Shown here: one piece after another, positions 28,869 to 38,210 of the stretch
Position numbering within the stretch: position 1 is the first letter of the stretch
How the letters are laid out: the number at the start of each line of letters is the position of its first letter
Source of the DNA: Bin55 sp965205965
GTDB lineage: Bacteria > Pseudomonadota > Gammaproteobacteria > Pseudomonadales > Azotimanducaceae
Length of the DNA: 64,000 nt
Direction of reading: 5' to 3'
NCBI GenBank assembly: GCA_965205965.1
Contig: CBDBHT010000008.1
Location: 620,001-684,000, forward strand
Translations under genes and position numbers: made by a program
The notes under the pieces: model-generated
What the model saw: only the letters and a program-made list of their open reading frames with translations
The model's database searches: none
Told to the model about the DNA's origin: nothing

Positions 28869-29726
28869 CTAGATTGAACGTTGATACTGTAAAAATCCAC
28901 CAGTTTTAACAATGAAGTTCGTCCACCATCTGTAGTGAGCATCGGTCTGATACGCGGCGTACTGGCTTCGCTCCAATCGTAGTAGGGATACATGCACCCC
29001 CGTCATGTCCGTGGCTAGCTCCCGAAGCGTAGCTTTACTCGTGAAATTATCGGTCGTGGGGTACTTGGCGGACGGGTAAGGTGCGTAGTGGGACAAAATC
29101 TGCGAATTCTGCAGCAAATCCGAAAAAATTATAAGATGAGTCGTTGGCTTGGAATCAAGATCCGTTTGAAACGAACTGCGAGTATGGTGCGGTAAAATCA
29201 CGGCGATATTCTCAAGAATCAAAGATTGGGCTTGCTCCGCGGTTTCTTGCTTTGTAAACAGCCCCGTAATGGCGTTTTCAAACTGTCGCCAGTTTTTTAT
29301 GGCAAAGCTCTTGCCTCGCGTTAAATCATCGTACCATTGCCATTCCATAGGGTTGTTTCCTGGATTACATACTCTGACGACCGGTTTAATCGCCTCAAGG
29401 TCATCTTGGATTTCATAGACGGTCAGCTCCTCTCCTGGCTCCACGTAGAACCGAGCGACAGCATCCGCGACGGGAGGAGTTCTGAGTTCCTCCATCAGAC
29501 GCGAGAGTTCGCTGCGGTGCTTCGCCGTTAAGGGATCGGACGTATCAACCAATAGAATTGTACTTGCGTTGCGCATAGTACTTTCAGGGCAGAGGTCCGC
29601 ATCAAGCTTCTCGGGCTGCACGACGGCAAATATTGCCCAAAATCCCAAGAGTACGGTAGCTAGAACGATCCATTTAAATTTTGCCGCAATATTCAATCCA
29701 CCGTCAGCTTCGCCCGAATATCCCAT
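28869..29726 (-). CDS. Membrane-anchored vWA-like protein of the MotA/MotB-like operon
   Basis: The 285-residue protein has one N-terminal membrane helix (WIVLATVLLGFWAIFAVVQP), then an extracytoplasmic domain that looks like a von Willebrand A Rossmann fold. STILLVDTSDPLTAKHRSEL stands where the metal-ion-dependent DxSxS motif normally sits (here DTSD), and THLIIFSDLLQNS is a later core strand and loop. The MIDAS is incomplete, so metal binding is uncertain. It starts 19 bases after the upstream gene with an AAGGA site. A substrate or partner cannot be named. Confidence 0.65.
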   Translation of the reverse strand: MGYSGEADGGLNIAAKFKWIVLATVLLGFWAIFAVVQPEKLDADLCPESTMRNASTILLVDTSDPLTAKHRSELSRLMEELRTPPVADAVARFYVEPGEELTVYEIQDDLEAIKPVVRVCNPGNNPMEWQWYDDLTRGKSFAIKNWRQFENAITGLFTKQETAEQAQSLILENIAVILPHHTRSSFQTDLDSKPTTHLIIFSDLLQNSQILSHYAPYPSAKYPTTDNFTSKATLRELATDMTGVHVSLLRLERSQYAAYQTDAHYRWWTNFIVKTGGFLQYQRSI

Positions 29727-29745
29727 CTCAAATTCCTTCGCGCTA

Positions 29746-31179
29746 TTATGTACCGTCGATGATATTGTTAAAAGACTTAAACTTGTTTCGCACTGTCTGA
29801 TACTCGTTTTGTACCTCGGTAATTAATAGATGAATCTTGTTGTGGATATCAGAAAAATCCACTTCAGACGGAGGATCAAAATCTGGTTTATCAAATACCT
29901 TTGGGTCCAATTTTCGCTCCGGCCATTCGGGGGCAGGTTTTGTCCTTGATTCCACATTTGCTGTATAATACGACCCTAGTAACCAATTAAGATCGTTACT
30001 ATATTGTCTTAAATTTTGGGTGTATTCGTTACATACTCGCTTTCCCGCCAAAAGTTGAGTGCTATAGTGATCCTTCCTTATTTGGATATCATGCCTTCTA
30101 TCTTCTAGTGCAGCCTTTCCTTCACTAAAAATCTTTTCCAACTGTTCCATAATCTGGTCAAATTTCTGCTGATATTTATTTTTCGTGTGCTTGTAATGCC
30201 TATCAACGGGTCCGTATCCAGGATAAGGGTCGTCTGATTGATACCCCTTCCACGAAGCTATAACAAAACACATCAGACCAACAAGAACCAACAAGATCGT
30301 CCGGAAATGTTCAAACCCTACGGGGTCAGCGAAAAAACGATCAAGGACTTGAGCCTCGATCGCCTCCTGAGTATCACCGCTCGCCACGACTTCATCAGCC
30401 GTCGAAGCATGCAAGGTACTCTTCTGATCTGCTAGGAGCGTTTCGCGAAAATGACCGACCAGAAGATTGAACAATACAATCATCACAAATACTACTAGTA
30501 CACCAAACCAAGCAAGAGATCTGTATAGAGATTTTTTGTGGTTTACTACCCGCCACAACGTTCCCAAAACAAGGGAACCAGTTACGATGTTCACTGCAAC
30601 GATTAGAAACATTTGAAAGAATGAACCAATTAAGCCGGTCGGAACTACGTCCATCAGCAGGCTTGCGTTTAAGAAAATTTCGATAACTGCAATAGATGCA
30701 ATATAAAACCAAGCATTCTTTCGATGCTCATAGTTAGCCGGACGTTTCAAGCCGTTTTCAGTGCGGAAGTTTTCATAATGTTGCTTGTTCTCTTTTAAAC
30801 TTTCTTCCACCAAAGATATTCGTTGTTGCTCTCTCAGTTGTTCATTATTTAGTTCAATCTTGATATCATTAATCTTGGTTTCGCATTCCCTCACCATATC
30901 TTCGAGGGTGCGCCTGTCGCCTTCCTGGTTTAATGCACTGGCAGTACTAGTGAGGTATTTGCTAACGTCTTTCTGACATTGCAACGCTCGTTCATTAACC
31001 CAATCTAGAATTTTTTGGGGCGTCTCGTCGGTGTTCGCATCGTTTTTGCCAGGTTGATTTTGCTTTCCATTCTCCCGACCAATTTCGCGAATCCTGTTCT
31101 CTTTAATCCACTTTTCATGATCTAAGCGTATGTAGTCCTCTTCCGCCGCATCAAATCCCCGTACTTTCCGCCAGTTCAT
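29746..31179 (-). CDS. Multipass membrane protein with flanking coiled coils, first gene of the operon
   Basis: The 477-residue protein begins with a charged N-terminus and a coiled coil (to about residue 150). A block of four membrane segments follows (WFYIASIAVIEIFLNASLLM, MFLIVAVNIVTGSLVLGTLW, LAWFGVLVVFVMIVLFNLLV, and after a ~60-residue loop ILLVLVGLMCFVIASW), then a cytoplasmic coiled coil. The segment HYENFRTENGLKRPA just before the first helix looks like a conserved motif. No named family was recognised. ATG 31179 has an AAGGA site. It leads a tight operon with the vWA-like, MotA-like and MotB-like genes, implying one membrane complex. Confidence 0.7.
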   Translation of the reverse strand: MNWRKVRGFDAAEEDYIRLDHEKWIKENRIREIGRENGKQNQPGKNDANTDETPQKILDWVNERALQCQKDVSKYLTSTASALNQEGDRRTLEDMVRECETKINDIKIELNNEQLREQQRISLVEESLKENKQHYENFRTENGLKRPANYEHRKNAWFYIASIAVIEIFLNASLLMDVVPTGLIGSFFQMFLIVAVNIVTGSLVLGTLWRVVNHKKSLYRSLAWFGVLVVFVMIVLFNLLVGHFRETLLADQKSTLHASTADEVVASGDTQEAIEAQVLDRFFADPVGFEHFRTILLVLVGLMCFVIASWKGYQSDDPYPGYGPVDRHYKHTKNKYQQKFDQIMEQLEKIFSEGKAALEDRRHDIQIRKDHYSTQLLAGKRVCNEYTQNLRQYSNDLNWLLGSYYTANVESRTKPAPEWPERKLDPKVFDKPDFDPPSEVDFSDIHNKIHLLITEVQNEYQTVRNKFKSFNNIIDGT

Positions 31180-31255
31180 ATATGTTCCTTACTAAGGCTG
31201 TCTTATTTTAATTCTACTTGTACTGAAACCGTCTCATTTAATTGCACACGGGGAA

Positions 31256-31284
31256 GATACACACAAAATATAAAAACCTTTCAA
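31256..31284 (-). promoter_or_regulatory. Candidate promoter of the membrane-complex operon
   Basis: On the minus strand TTGAAA (31284-31279) and TGTATC (31261-31256) are separated by 17 bases, about 80 bases before the first start codon. The -10 is weak; this is only a suggestion. Confidence 0.25.
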
Positions 31285-31343
31285 TCTAGTGGGGTGGTTG
31301 ACAGCTAAAACAATATTTACAGCGATAAAATTTTGTTTTTATT

Positions 31344-31554
31344 CCAGTCATTCCTCGTATAGTTTTAATTTAGGCTTGATGTCGATCTTCCGTGCTTTGG
31401 TACGGAAAATCAGCATTTTCAGGCATTCCACACGGCATTTCGTCGTGTATTGAGACGAGTTCCGGGTACCGATATTGTCCCCATTTATAATCGCGAAATC
31501 CAATCCGGAAGGCCCAGACTAATAACGGAGTTTGGGCTATACGGGGAACTGCTG
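31344..31554 (-). repeat. MITE-3, inverted copy
   Basis: It matches the element at 37518-37726 in reverse complement, from CAGTCATTCCTCGTATAG to CTATACGGGGAACTGCTG. It lies 165 bases upstream of the membrane-complex operon and forms the outer boundary of its promoter region. Confidence 0.65.
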
Positions 31555-31786
31555 CATGTATGGCAACTGTAACCGTTTTCAAAATCGTAATTTCTTAAGC
31601 ATCCACGGCAGCGTATCTTGAACGACGGGTACGGAGACCGTCTAGTGCTCAAACGCCAAATGGTGCGTCAGTAAATACATCCCCACTGAAATACGCTGAG
31701 CTAATGTGCACCGTCGCATAATTAGTGTCTGTGGGGAAACCCCATTTTACGACGGGTTTAAGGCACGTGATGGTATCCGTCGCTCA

Positions 31787-31935
31787 GCAGTCTGTGCCGT
31801 AGAAACGTAGGGATGCTCTTTAGTAGGAAAGATCACCTAAAATGCGTATTAATGAAGTATAGAATTCCTATTCTGAGTTGTTTAAAGACTATTCATCCTA
31901 AAAATATACCAGAAATTTTCTACGGCGCAGACTGC
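31787..31935 (+). repeat. MITE-4 (149 bp)
   Basis: The left end GCAGTCTGTGCCGTAGAAA and right end TTTCTACGGCGCAGACTGC are inverted repeats with one mismatch. The corresponding sequence near 42770-42785 lacks the element, giving an empty-site comparison. A truncated inverted copy is at 41466-41592. Confidence 0.65.
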
Positions 31936-32185
31936 CAGGGGATCACACCGATTGAGGATACTTACGGGGGATAATCCGCGTATGCGGCTCGAACTGCCGG
32001 GCGGGCCGCCAGCAGAAACCACAGCCCATATTCCTGAGGTAGCCTGAGCTGGAAATCCTACGAGAGCAGCCCGTGGCCATCATGGTCCGTTTCATACGCC
32101 GATGCCACAAGCTAGGCACCGGAACCAGCTGGGTGCAGACACTCCGTTCGCAATTGTTCTCTACCGAGCCGTCCCCGTTGCGAAC

Positions 32186-32400
32186 CAGTAATTTCCCGCG
32201 AGCAAATGTCTGGATACTGACAGTGTGTTCAAAAGATGGGTGAGCATTTCTTTGATTTATCTAAATTTTTTCACTCCAGTTTGATGACGTGCCCCAATTT
32301 ATACAGCCCGGAAAACGACAAAAGTTCGCGAAAACCATGGGACGAAAACAGCCGAAAGTCCTATTAAAACCAGCAGTTCACAACTCGCTGGAAATTACGG
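32186..32400 (+). repeat. MITE-1 copy 2 (215 bp) with perfect 9-bp target duplication
   Basis: It starts CAGTAATTTCC and ends GGAAATTACGG. GTTGCGAAC is present directly before it (32177-32185) and directly after it (32401-32409). Confidence 0.85.
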
Positions 32401-33063
32401 GTTGCGAACCACCACCACCGCCGCCGAACACCCACGTATCGACTGATCAAACTGCAGCAGCGAGGTGTGCTTCTCCCGAAATACTGCCAGATTCGACATC
32501 CAAGCCGCCGCCGGTCGCAAAGTGCCGTTCAGAAGTCTCCCCGATAACCTGATCGAAAGCATCTCGGGCCATTCGAGCAAGCCTGGGGTGCTCATGTTGT
32601 CGTGCAACTTCATCGCATCCATCCTTGGATACCCTCTCTTATTCCATATACACCGTCTTCAGACCTATAATCAGTCCCTACATGGTAGGCTCATGATCCC
32701 ATCATTGCGCCCCCCGATTCAGAGAATCCGGATCAATGGTGGTGTTTAGGCTATACGTGGAATTGCCGCCTCCGAACGAGATTCTTGATCTGTTTACATC
32801 GAATGGATCAGCGGAGAAAACTAAGAAGCGGCGCAATGTAGGTTTAAGCAATTAGAACATCATAATCACGGCACCACAATTTTGATGAAGATTAATTCCT
32901 TGCATAGTACGTATTGACTGAGTTGAAAACATGAGCATTCTTCTACTTTCGGCATTGATGAATGACATGCTGATAGTAGGGATAATATTAGTAACTGCAC
33001 AAAATATTCACATTCGCACAAGTGAGTACGTGATAATTTCCCCGCTTTAAAAATGGAGAAAAA

Positions 33064-33861
33064 ATGTCTAACTGGTTTTCGATTGAAGGGAAAATTGCTC
33101 TTGTTACCGGAGGCTCACGCGGTATCGGTGAAATGATAGCAGCAGGATTTGTAGAACACGGTGCAAAGGTCTATATAAGTTCGCGAAAAGCTCATGCGTG
33201 TGATGCAACGGCTAAGCGGATTTCGGATGAATACGCTGGAGAATGTATATCGATCCCCGCGGATATTACTGATCTTGCAGGTATCGAATCGTTAGTTACT
33301 GCCATCGCCGATAAGGAGACCAAATTAGATATCTTGGTCAATAATGCAGGAGCATCATGGGGGGCTCCGCTCGAAGAGTTCCCTGAAATTGGTTGGGACA
33401 AAGTTATGGATACGAACGTAAAGGGGGCTTTTTTCCTCACACAGAAGTGTTTGCCTCTACTACGGCAATCAGCTACCGCAAAAGATCCCGCTCGTGTAAT
33501 CAATATTGGCTCGGTGGATGGAATTAAGACTCCGCGCTTCGAAAATTTTTCCTACGCGTCCTCAAAAGCTGCAATACATCATCTCACTCGGCAAATGGCG
33601 GCTCATCTCGTACGTGAAAGTATCATTGTTAATGCCATAGCACCAGGACCATTTCCAACTTGGATGTTGAGCGCGGGTGTGGGATTTGGCGGTCAAGTGG
33701 AAGGTGCCGACTGGGACCAAGTTGGTAAAAGAAATCCATGTGGCCGGGTAGGAACAAAAGAAGATATAGCTGGCCTCGCGATATTCCTTAGTTCGCGTGC
33801 TGGAGCGTACACCATTGGTGCAACGATTACATGCGATGGTGGATCTGTCGCAGCCTCGTAA
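33064..33861 (+). CDS. SDR-family NAD(P)-dependent oxidoreductase
   Basis: The 265-residue classical short-chain dehydrogenase has the cofactor motif TGGSRGIG near residue 17, NNAG near 92, the catalytic Ser in NIGSVDG, the YASSK active-site Tyr and Lys, and APGPF after it. The C-terminal GATITCDGG is typical of the 3-oxoacyl-ACP reductase/RhlG-like branch of the family. It is a cytosolic reductase or dehydrogenase; the substrate cannot be read from sequence. Clear GGAG site seven bases before ATG. It is alone, convergent with the aldolase gene 34 bases downstream. Confidence 0.88.
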   Translation: MSNWFSIEGKIALVTGGSRGIGEMIAAGFVEHGAKVYISSRKAHACDATAKRISDEYAGECISIPADITDLAGIESLVTAIADKETKLDILVNNAGASWGAPLEEFPEIGWDKVMDTNVKGAFFLTQKCLPLLRQSATAKDPARVINIGSVDGIKTPRFENFSYASSKAAIHHLTRQMAAHLVRESIIVNAIAPGPFPTWMLSAGVGFGGQVEGADWDQVGKRNPCGRVGTKEDIAGLAIFLSSRAGAYTIGATITCDGGSVAAS

Positions 33862-33895
33862 GCGTATCTGACGTTCTCGTACTGGAAATTGAAAA

Positions 33896-34780
33896 CTAAA
33901 CTAAAGAAGCACTGGCGATTGAGTTGATAGCGGTATCAAGCGTAGCAGGGAATTCCTCGTCGCTCTGACTGACCCGTAAGTGTTCGGTCAGTGCACGCGA
34001 GAAACTAGCAATCATATCGTCATTTTGTCGCAAGCGTCGATTGGCTTCTTCTTGCGAATACCCACCCGACAAGGCCGCAACGCGCATCACGTTCGGATGT
34101 TCCATAAATTCACGGTAGAAGTTTGGTCTTTCGGGTAATGTAAGTTTAAATACGATTTGCCGTCCACCGTCCATGCGGGACAAAGCCGATCGGCATTCAT
34201 CTCGCAAAATTTCTTCGCATTCTGATTTTCCTTCCGCGTTGATATCAATTTCCGGTTCAACAATCGGAACAAGGCCATGATCAATAATCCGTTCAGCGTA
34301 CTCAAATTGTTGTTGAACTACCTCACGGATTCCTGATGATCTAGGTACTTTAATGACAGAACGCATCTTCGTACCAAATACCTTCAACTTTTTTGCACGA
34401 TGGAGTCGTGGCGAAAGCAACGTGATGGGCTTCATCATCTGAACGCCATTGGATTCGTCAGCAAGCCCCAAATCAATTTTTAAGAACGGCAATATATGCT
34501 TGCGATCCCATAAGTAGATGCTTGTTGGCTCATTTTCTACTTTTCGATTCATCGTTCCTTCAAACAGAATCGCACCCAAAATACCTGGACGTTTGAAATG
34601 TTCATTGGATACTATCCGAACGCGCATTTGATGCACGAAGTCGAACATTTCGGACTCATTCGAGTAGCTATCTTTAGATATGCCGTACCGTGCGAGTGTT
34701 TTTGGTGTACTGCCACCGCTTTGATCCAAGGCAGCAATAAATCCACTTGCCGACTGCATCTGTTCTCTTTGCTCATCCAT
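33896..34780 (-). CDS. Class I fructose-bisphosphate aldolase
   Basis: About 294 residues. The N-terminus (ASGFIAALDQSGGSTPKTL) and LGAILFEGTMNRKV match the class I aldolases of bacteria. The Schiff-base-type region is IVFKLTLPERPNFYREFM and IVEPEIDIN lies before it. It would interconvert fructose 1,6-bisphosphate with dihydroxyacetone phosphate and glyceraldehyde 3-phosphate in glycolysis or gluconeogenesis without a metal. ATG 34780 is preferred over TTG 34786. Confidence 0.88.
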   Translation of the reverse strand: MDEQREQMQSASGFIAALDQSGGSTPKTLARYGISKDSYSNESEMFDFVHQMRVRIVSNEHFKRPGILGAILFEGTMNRKVENEPTSIYLWDRKHILPFLKIDLGLADESNGVQMMKPITLLSPRLHRAKKLKVFGTKMRSVIKVPRSSGIREVVQQQFEYAERIIDHGLVPIVEPEIDINAEGKSECEEILRDECRSALSRMDGGRQIVFKLTLPERPNFYREFMEHPNVMRVAALSGGYSQEEANRRLRQNDDMIASFSRALTEHLRVSQSDEEFPATLDTAINSIASASLV

Positions 34781-35166
34781 AGTCAAATCTGTGGCCCCGT
34801 TGGTTAGTGTAGAAAGATTAAACCGCGCCAGCTGCTAGGAGCTGATCTTTTTCGCCTTTTGCAATCGACGTGTCCAAGAAGCAGTAACCTCTGTATGAAC
34901 GGAATCATGTGTGTAGTCGAAAATTTAGCAATAAATCATTGACACATTAGCTCCAGTATCACTCACGAAACCCCGTATATAACGCTTCTTTTATCCGATT
35001 GGCATGCACGTCGTGTCTAACGACGGGTGACGCGAAATTCCGTTGTTACTAAGGTTATCATCGCATAAGCTATTCAATACAGTACGTGCGTCTTCTATTT
35101 TGACTGCTAAAGTTAGGCGTCAAAATGGAAACTGGAAGCATCGTCAAGATCCGTGAAAGCGTATTA
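34781..35166. other. Intergenic, nothing recognised
   Basis: About 385 bases between two minus-strand genes. No open frame with known motifs and no clear hairpin was seen; it should contain the aldolase promoter. Confidence 0.4.
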
Positions 35167-36426
35167 TTAAGCAGCGTGAATCTTGACTGGTAGACGCCTG
35201 TAACCGTGAACGAAACTAGAAAAGGTTCGTTCCAATTCGCCGACGACTTCAATCATGTGGAATCTTAGAAGAATTTCTTCCCAGAGTACGCGCAATTGCA
35301 TCTCAGCTAGGCGATTTCCCATGCAGCGGTGGATGCCAAAACCAAACGCAAGATGCTTCCGGACATTAGCCCGATCAATAATAAATTCATCCGCGCGCTC
35401 AAACACGTCATCATCACGATTACCTGATATATACCACATCAGAATTTGATCGTTTTTCTTAATGGCTTTACCTCTAATCTCACAATCATGGTTAGCTGTA
35501 CGACGCATGTAAGACAAGGGAGTCTGCCAGCGAATTATTTCAGAAACCATGCTCGGAATGAGATCCGGATTGGCACGAAGCTTTTCGTACTCAGATGGAA
35601 AACGATTTAAGGCTACCACTCCGCCGCTTATCGAATTGCGCGTTGTGTCGTTACCTCCCACAATTAACAACATCAGATTACCTAAAAATTCCATCGGGTC
35701 CATATCTCGTGTCGCCTCGCCGTTTGCTAACATCGTGAGTAAGTCATTTCCTTCTTTCCCTACACGCTCATCGCGCAATTTCGTGAAGTACGTCAGGCAT
35801 TCATAAAGCTCTTCTATCCTTTGTTCCCAAGAGTCAACTATCCCACTTTCCGGTGTGGACGTTACGACATCCGACCAGCGAGTTAGCTTTCTTCGTTTTT
35901 CAAACGGAAAATCGAGAAGCGTGGCCAGCATCTGCGTCGTAAGTTCTATTGATACCCGATCTACCCAGTCGAGAGTTTCACCAATCGGAAGCGCGTCCAA
36001 GATGCGAGCAACGCGTTCGCGAATTGTGGACTCCAGTTTCTTAAGGTTGGTAGGTGCAACGACCGGGGCCACCGTGGATCGCTGCTCATTGTGCTTGGGT
36101 GGGTCCATCGCTATGAACATCCTCATATCCACGTCAGGGATTTCGGATTCGATCCCTATAGCGGGGCCCAGCACTATGCTGGGTTCCGACGAAAAGGTTT
36201 TATAGTCAATATCGGTAGCTTTAATATCATCGTATCGAGCTAAAGACCAAACCCGACCAGCAACGTCATACTCGTAAAAGTGAACCGGTGCTTCTTCGCG
36301 AAGACGTTTGAAAAAATCCCATTGCTTGTCGTGGTAGAACAAAGCTGGATCAGCCACTCTAAGGTTCTTCAGAGGAAGAGAATACGGATCGGGAATTTCC
36401 GAGACGGGTTTGAACTGAAATTCCAC
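35167..36426 (-). CDS. Cytochrome P450
   Basis: The 419-residue soluble bacterial P450 has the I-helix motif GGNDTTRNS, the ExxR motif in SEIIRWQTP context, and the heme-binding loop FGFGIHRCMGNRLAE with the Cys thiolate near residue 369. It would hydroxylate a hydrophobic substrate using electrons from a ferredoxin and its reductase. The N-terminal layout (DPALFYHDKQWDFFKRLREE) recalls the CYP125/CYP142-like or CYP153-like groups, but the substrate is unclear. GTG start. No ferredoxin is adjacent; a putidaredoxin-reductase-like gene lies at 61659-62870. Confidence 0.9.
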   Translation of the reverse strand: MEFQFKPVSEIPDPYSLPLKNLRVADPALFYHDKQWDFFKRLREEAPVHFYEYDVAGRVWSLARYDDIKATDIDYKTFSSEPSIVLGPAIGIESEIPDVDMRMFIAMDPPKHNEQRSTVAPVVAPTNLKKLESTIRERVARILDALPIGETLDWVDRVSIELTTQMLATLLDFPFEKRRKLTRWSDVVTSTPESGIVDSWEQRIEELYECLTYFTKLRDERVGKEGNDLLTMLANGEATRDMDPMEFLGNLMLLIVGGNDTTRNSISGGVVALNRFPSEYEKLRANPDLIPSMVSEIIRWQTPLSYMRRTANHDCEIRGKAIKKNDQILMWYISGNRDDDVFERADEFIIDRANVRKHLAFGFGIHRCMGNRLAEMQLRVLWEEILLRFHMIEVVGELERTFSSFVHGYRRLPVKIHAA

Positions 36427-36671
36427 TAAAGCATGTTTCCTACGACTACTATATAAACTTTGACATATGTAAAGTATATGTCTACGCGTTCGCCGAACAC
36501 ACTTATATCACCTTCAGTGCACTAAATGTGTACGCGCGTGTAAGCATTGGCCGCCATCGATTGCACATCAAATCCAGAATATTTTCACTAGATGGTTTTC
36601 TGTAGGCGTACCCGTTCCTTTATCCATCTGCTGGTATCAATTGTGATTCAGATATCAAATCGGATAATGAA
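36427..36671. other. Intergenic upstream of P450
   Basis: AT-rich, likely contains the P450 promoter. No frame with known motifs. Confidence 0.35.
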
Positions 36672-36862
36672 GCTTATCAGAAGACCAACTTGCCTATCTG
36701 ACACCGGGCAATTTAGGGACTGAACTAAAGTCAGATGAACTATTGGGAAATGGTGCTCCAGTTGTAAACGTAAAGTTCACACCCATTGGACGGTTTGAAC
36801 TACGATACTCGAAGTGGGCACAAGAGCTAGGTTGGTACTTTGAACAAGGATTCGATAATGAA
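36672..36862 (+). pseudogene. C-terminal fragment of an unidentified protein ending at folE
   Basis: A 63-codon frame without a start codon reads EDQLAYLTPGNLGTELKSDE then VNVKFTPIGRFELRYSKWAQ and ends at a TGA overlapping the folE start (ATGAATGA). The composition looks coding and the overlap suggests an old operon with folE. The family is not recognised. Confidence 0.3.
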
Positions 36863-37421
36863 TGACGGTAATGTGCGAGATTTAACTGCCGCATATTCAC
36901 AAATAATTTCCTGTATCGGCGAGGATATTGAGCGCGATGAGCTTGCGGATACGCCTGAACGCGCAGCGAAAACTCTTCAATTTCTAACGCAAGGTTACCA
37001 TCAGAGTATGGAAGAGGTTGTGAACAATGCTCTATTTGAGACTGATCTTGACGAGATAGTGATCATTAAAGATATCGAGATCTATTCATTGTGCGAGCAC
37101 CATATTCTACCGTTTATAGGTATCTGCCACGTAGGCTATTTGCCCAACAAACGTGTGCTGGGGCTATCTAAGATTGCGCGTATCGTTGATATGTTTGCTA
37201 GGCGCCTTCAGATTCAGGAACGATTAACACAACAAATTGCTCATGCTATTTCCAATGTAACCAATGCCACTGGAGTCGGCGTCATAATCGAAGCTCAACA
37301 CCTATGCACGGCAATGCGTGGTGTGCAGAAACAACATTCCAAAATGAAAACGTCAGTACAACTTGGCAGCTTTAGAGATAACGAAGCAACTAGAGCAGAA
37401 TTCCTAAAACTCATCGAATAG
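36858..37421 (+). CDS. folE: GTP cyclohydrolase I
   Basis: The 187-residue enzyme converts GTP to 7,8-dihydroneopterin triphosphate, the first step of folate and pterin synthesis. Zinc ligands are visible in YSLCEHHILPF (Cys and His) and HLCTAMRGVQ (Cys); VGYLPNKRVLGLSKIAR and QERLTQQIA are family signatures. ATG 36858 is chosen because AAGGA lies eight bases before it; a TTG at 36840 would add six residues. The length is normal for the family. Confidence 0.94.
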   Translation: MNDGNVRDLTAAYSQIISCIGEDIERDELADTPERAAKTLQFLTQGYHQSMEEVVNNALFETDLDEIVIIKDIEIYSLCEHHILPFIGICHVGYLPNKRVLGLSKIARIVDMFARRLQIQERLTQQIAHAISNVTNATGVGVIIEAQHLCTAMRGVQKQHSKMKTSVQLGSFRDNEATRAEFLKLIE

Positions 37422-37517
37422 AGGTAGTACGTTATTATGGATAAAGGTTAGGATTGGTAATGTGACTTGGGTACTTAAGAGAGGAACCCATCTTAAACGA
37501 TGGTGTACGCTGCACTC

Positions 37518-37726
37518 CAGCAATTCCCCGTATAGCCCAAACTCCGCTATTAGTCTGGACTTTCCGGATTGGGTTTCGCGATAATGGAGGCAATATCGGT
37601 ACCCGGAACCCGTCTCAATGCACGACGAAATGCTGTAGTGGAACGCCTGAAACCGCCGATTTCCTGTACCAAAACATGGAAAGACCGACACCAAGTCTAA
37701 ATTAAAACTATACGGGGAATTGCTGC
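37518..37726 (+). repeat. MITE-3, full-length copy (209 bp)
   Basis: The ends CAGCAATTCCCCGTATAG and CTATACGGGGAATTGCTG are perfect 18-bp inverted repeats. It lies 97 bases after folE. Other copies: 31344-31554 (inverted) and a fragment at 10228. Confidence 0.8.
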
Positions 37727-37777
37727 GCTACGCTTCATAAGATCCTATATCCTAAAATTGAGAAATGACAAAAGTAG

Positions 37778-38099
37778 AGTTGTGTCAAGAATTTTCTGCA
37801 ATTTCCAGTGGGAGCGGAGATCCGGCCATATAGATAACGCTGCCCCGTCAGCCACCGCTCATGGGTCTCCGCCGCAAGTGCCAAGATCAGACGTAGACAG
37901 GACTCCGCGTTCGGGAAGATCCTAACGACACGCGTTCGCCGGCGGAGCCCCTCGTTGTACCGCTCCAGCGTGTTCGTGGACTTCATCCGCAGGGGCAATG
38001 TTCCCTGGGCAGCCGATACACCGTCAGCGTCTCCTCGACATGATCCTCGACCCATTCCACTAGCCTGCCAAACCTTTGCTCATCGCCCCAACGGACTAC
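37778..38099 (-). mobile_element. IS256 copy A, 3' part (outermost element of the nest)
   Basis: The terminal sequence AGTTGTGTCAAGAA marks the element end at 37778. The minus strand encodes the transposase C-terminus (MKSTNTLERYNEGLRRRTRV, then IFPNAESCLRLILAL). At 38099/38100 it is interrupted by the IS4 element, and resumes at 41176. Confidence 0.8.
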
Positions 38100-38210
38100 C
38101 AATGGCATTCGTTTAGTGAATTTTGCCATTCGGTTAAGGATTCGGTCTTGGGCCTTGGTTATCCGCTGGTTTTTTATTCCGTTAGCGGGCTGTCGTTACC
38201 GGTGCTCCCC

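Larger units (their letters stand above)
31555..33063. other. Gene-free stretch made of repeats
   Basis: It holds MITE-4 (31787-31935) and MITE-1 copy 2 (32186-32400). The stretches 31735-31786 and 31936-31985 together match 42730-42825 in reverse complement, so an unidentified repeated sequence hosts MITE-4. Between 31985 and 32740 are degraded frames that could be transposase relics but were not assignable. 32740-33063 is AT-rich and should contain the promoter of the SDR gene (GGAG site at 33055). Confidence 0.45.

Noticed and set aside
26464..31179. Assignment of the membrane operon to Zorya
   Set aside because: No OmpA-like domain in the MotB-like protein and no ZorC, ZorD helicase or ZorE nuclease nearby; only the MotA-plus-tail idea is shared.
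35167..36426. Functional pairing of the P450 with the reductase at 61.7-62.9 kb
   Set aside because: They are 25 kb apart without a ferredoxin gene; kept only as a remark, not a finding.
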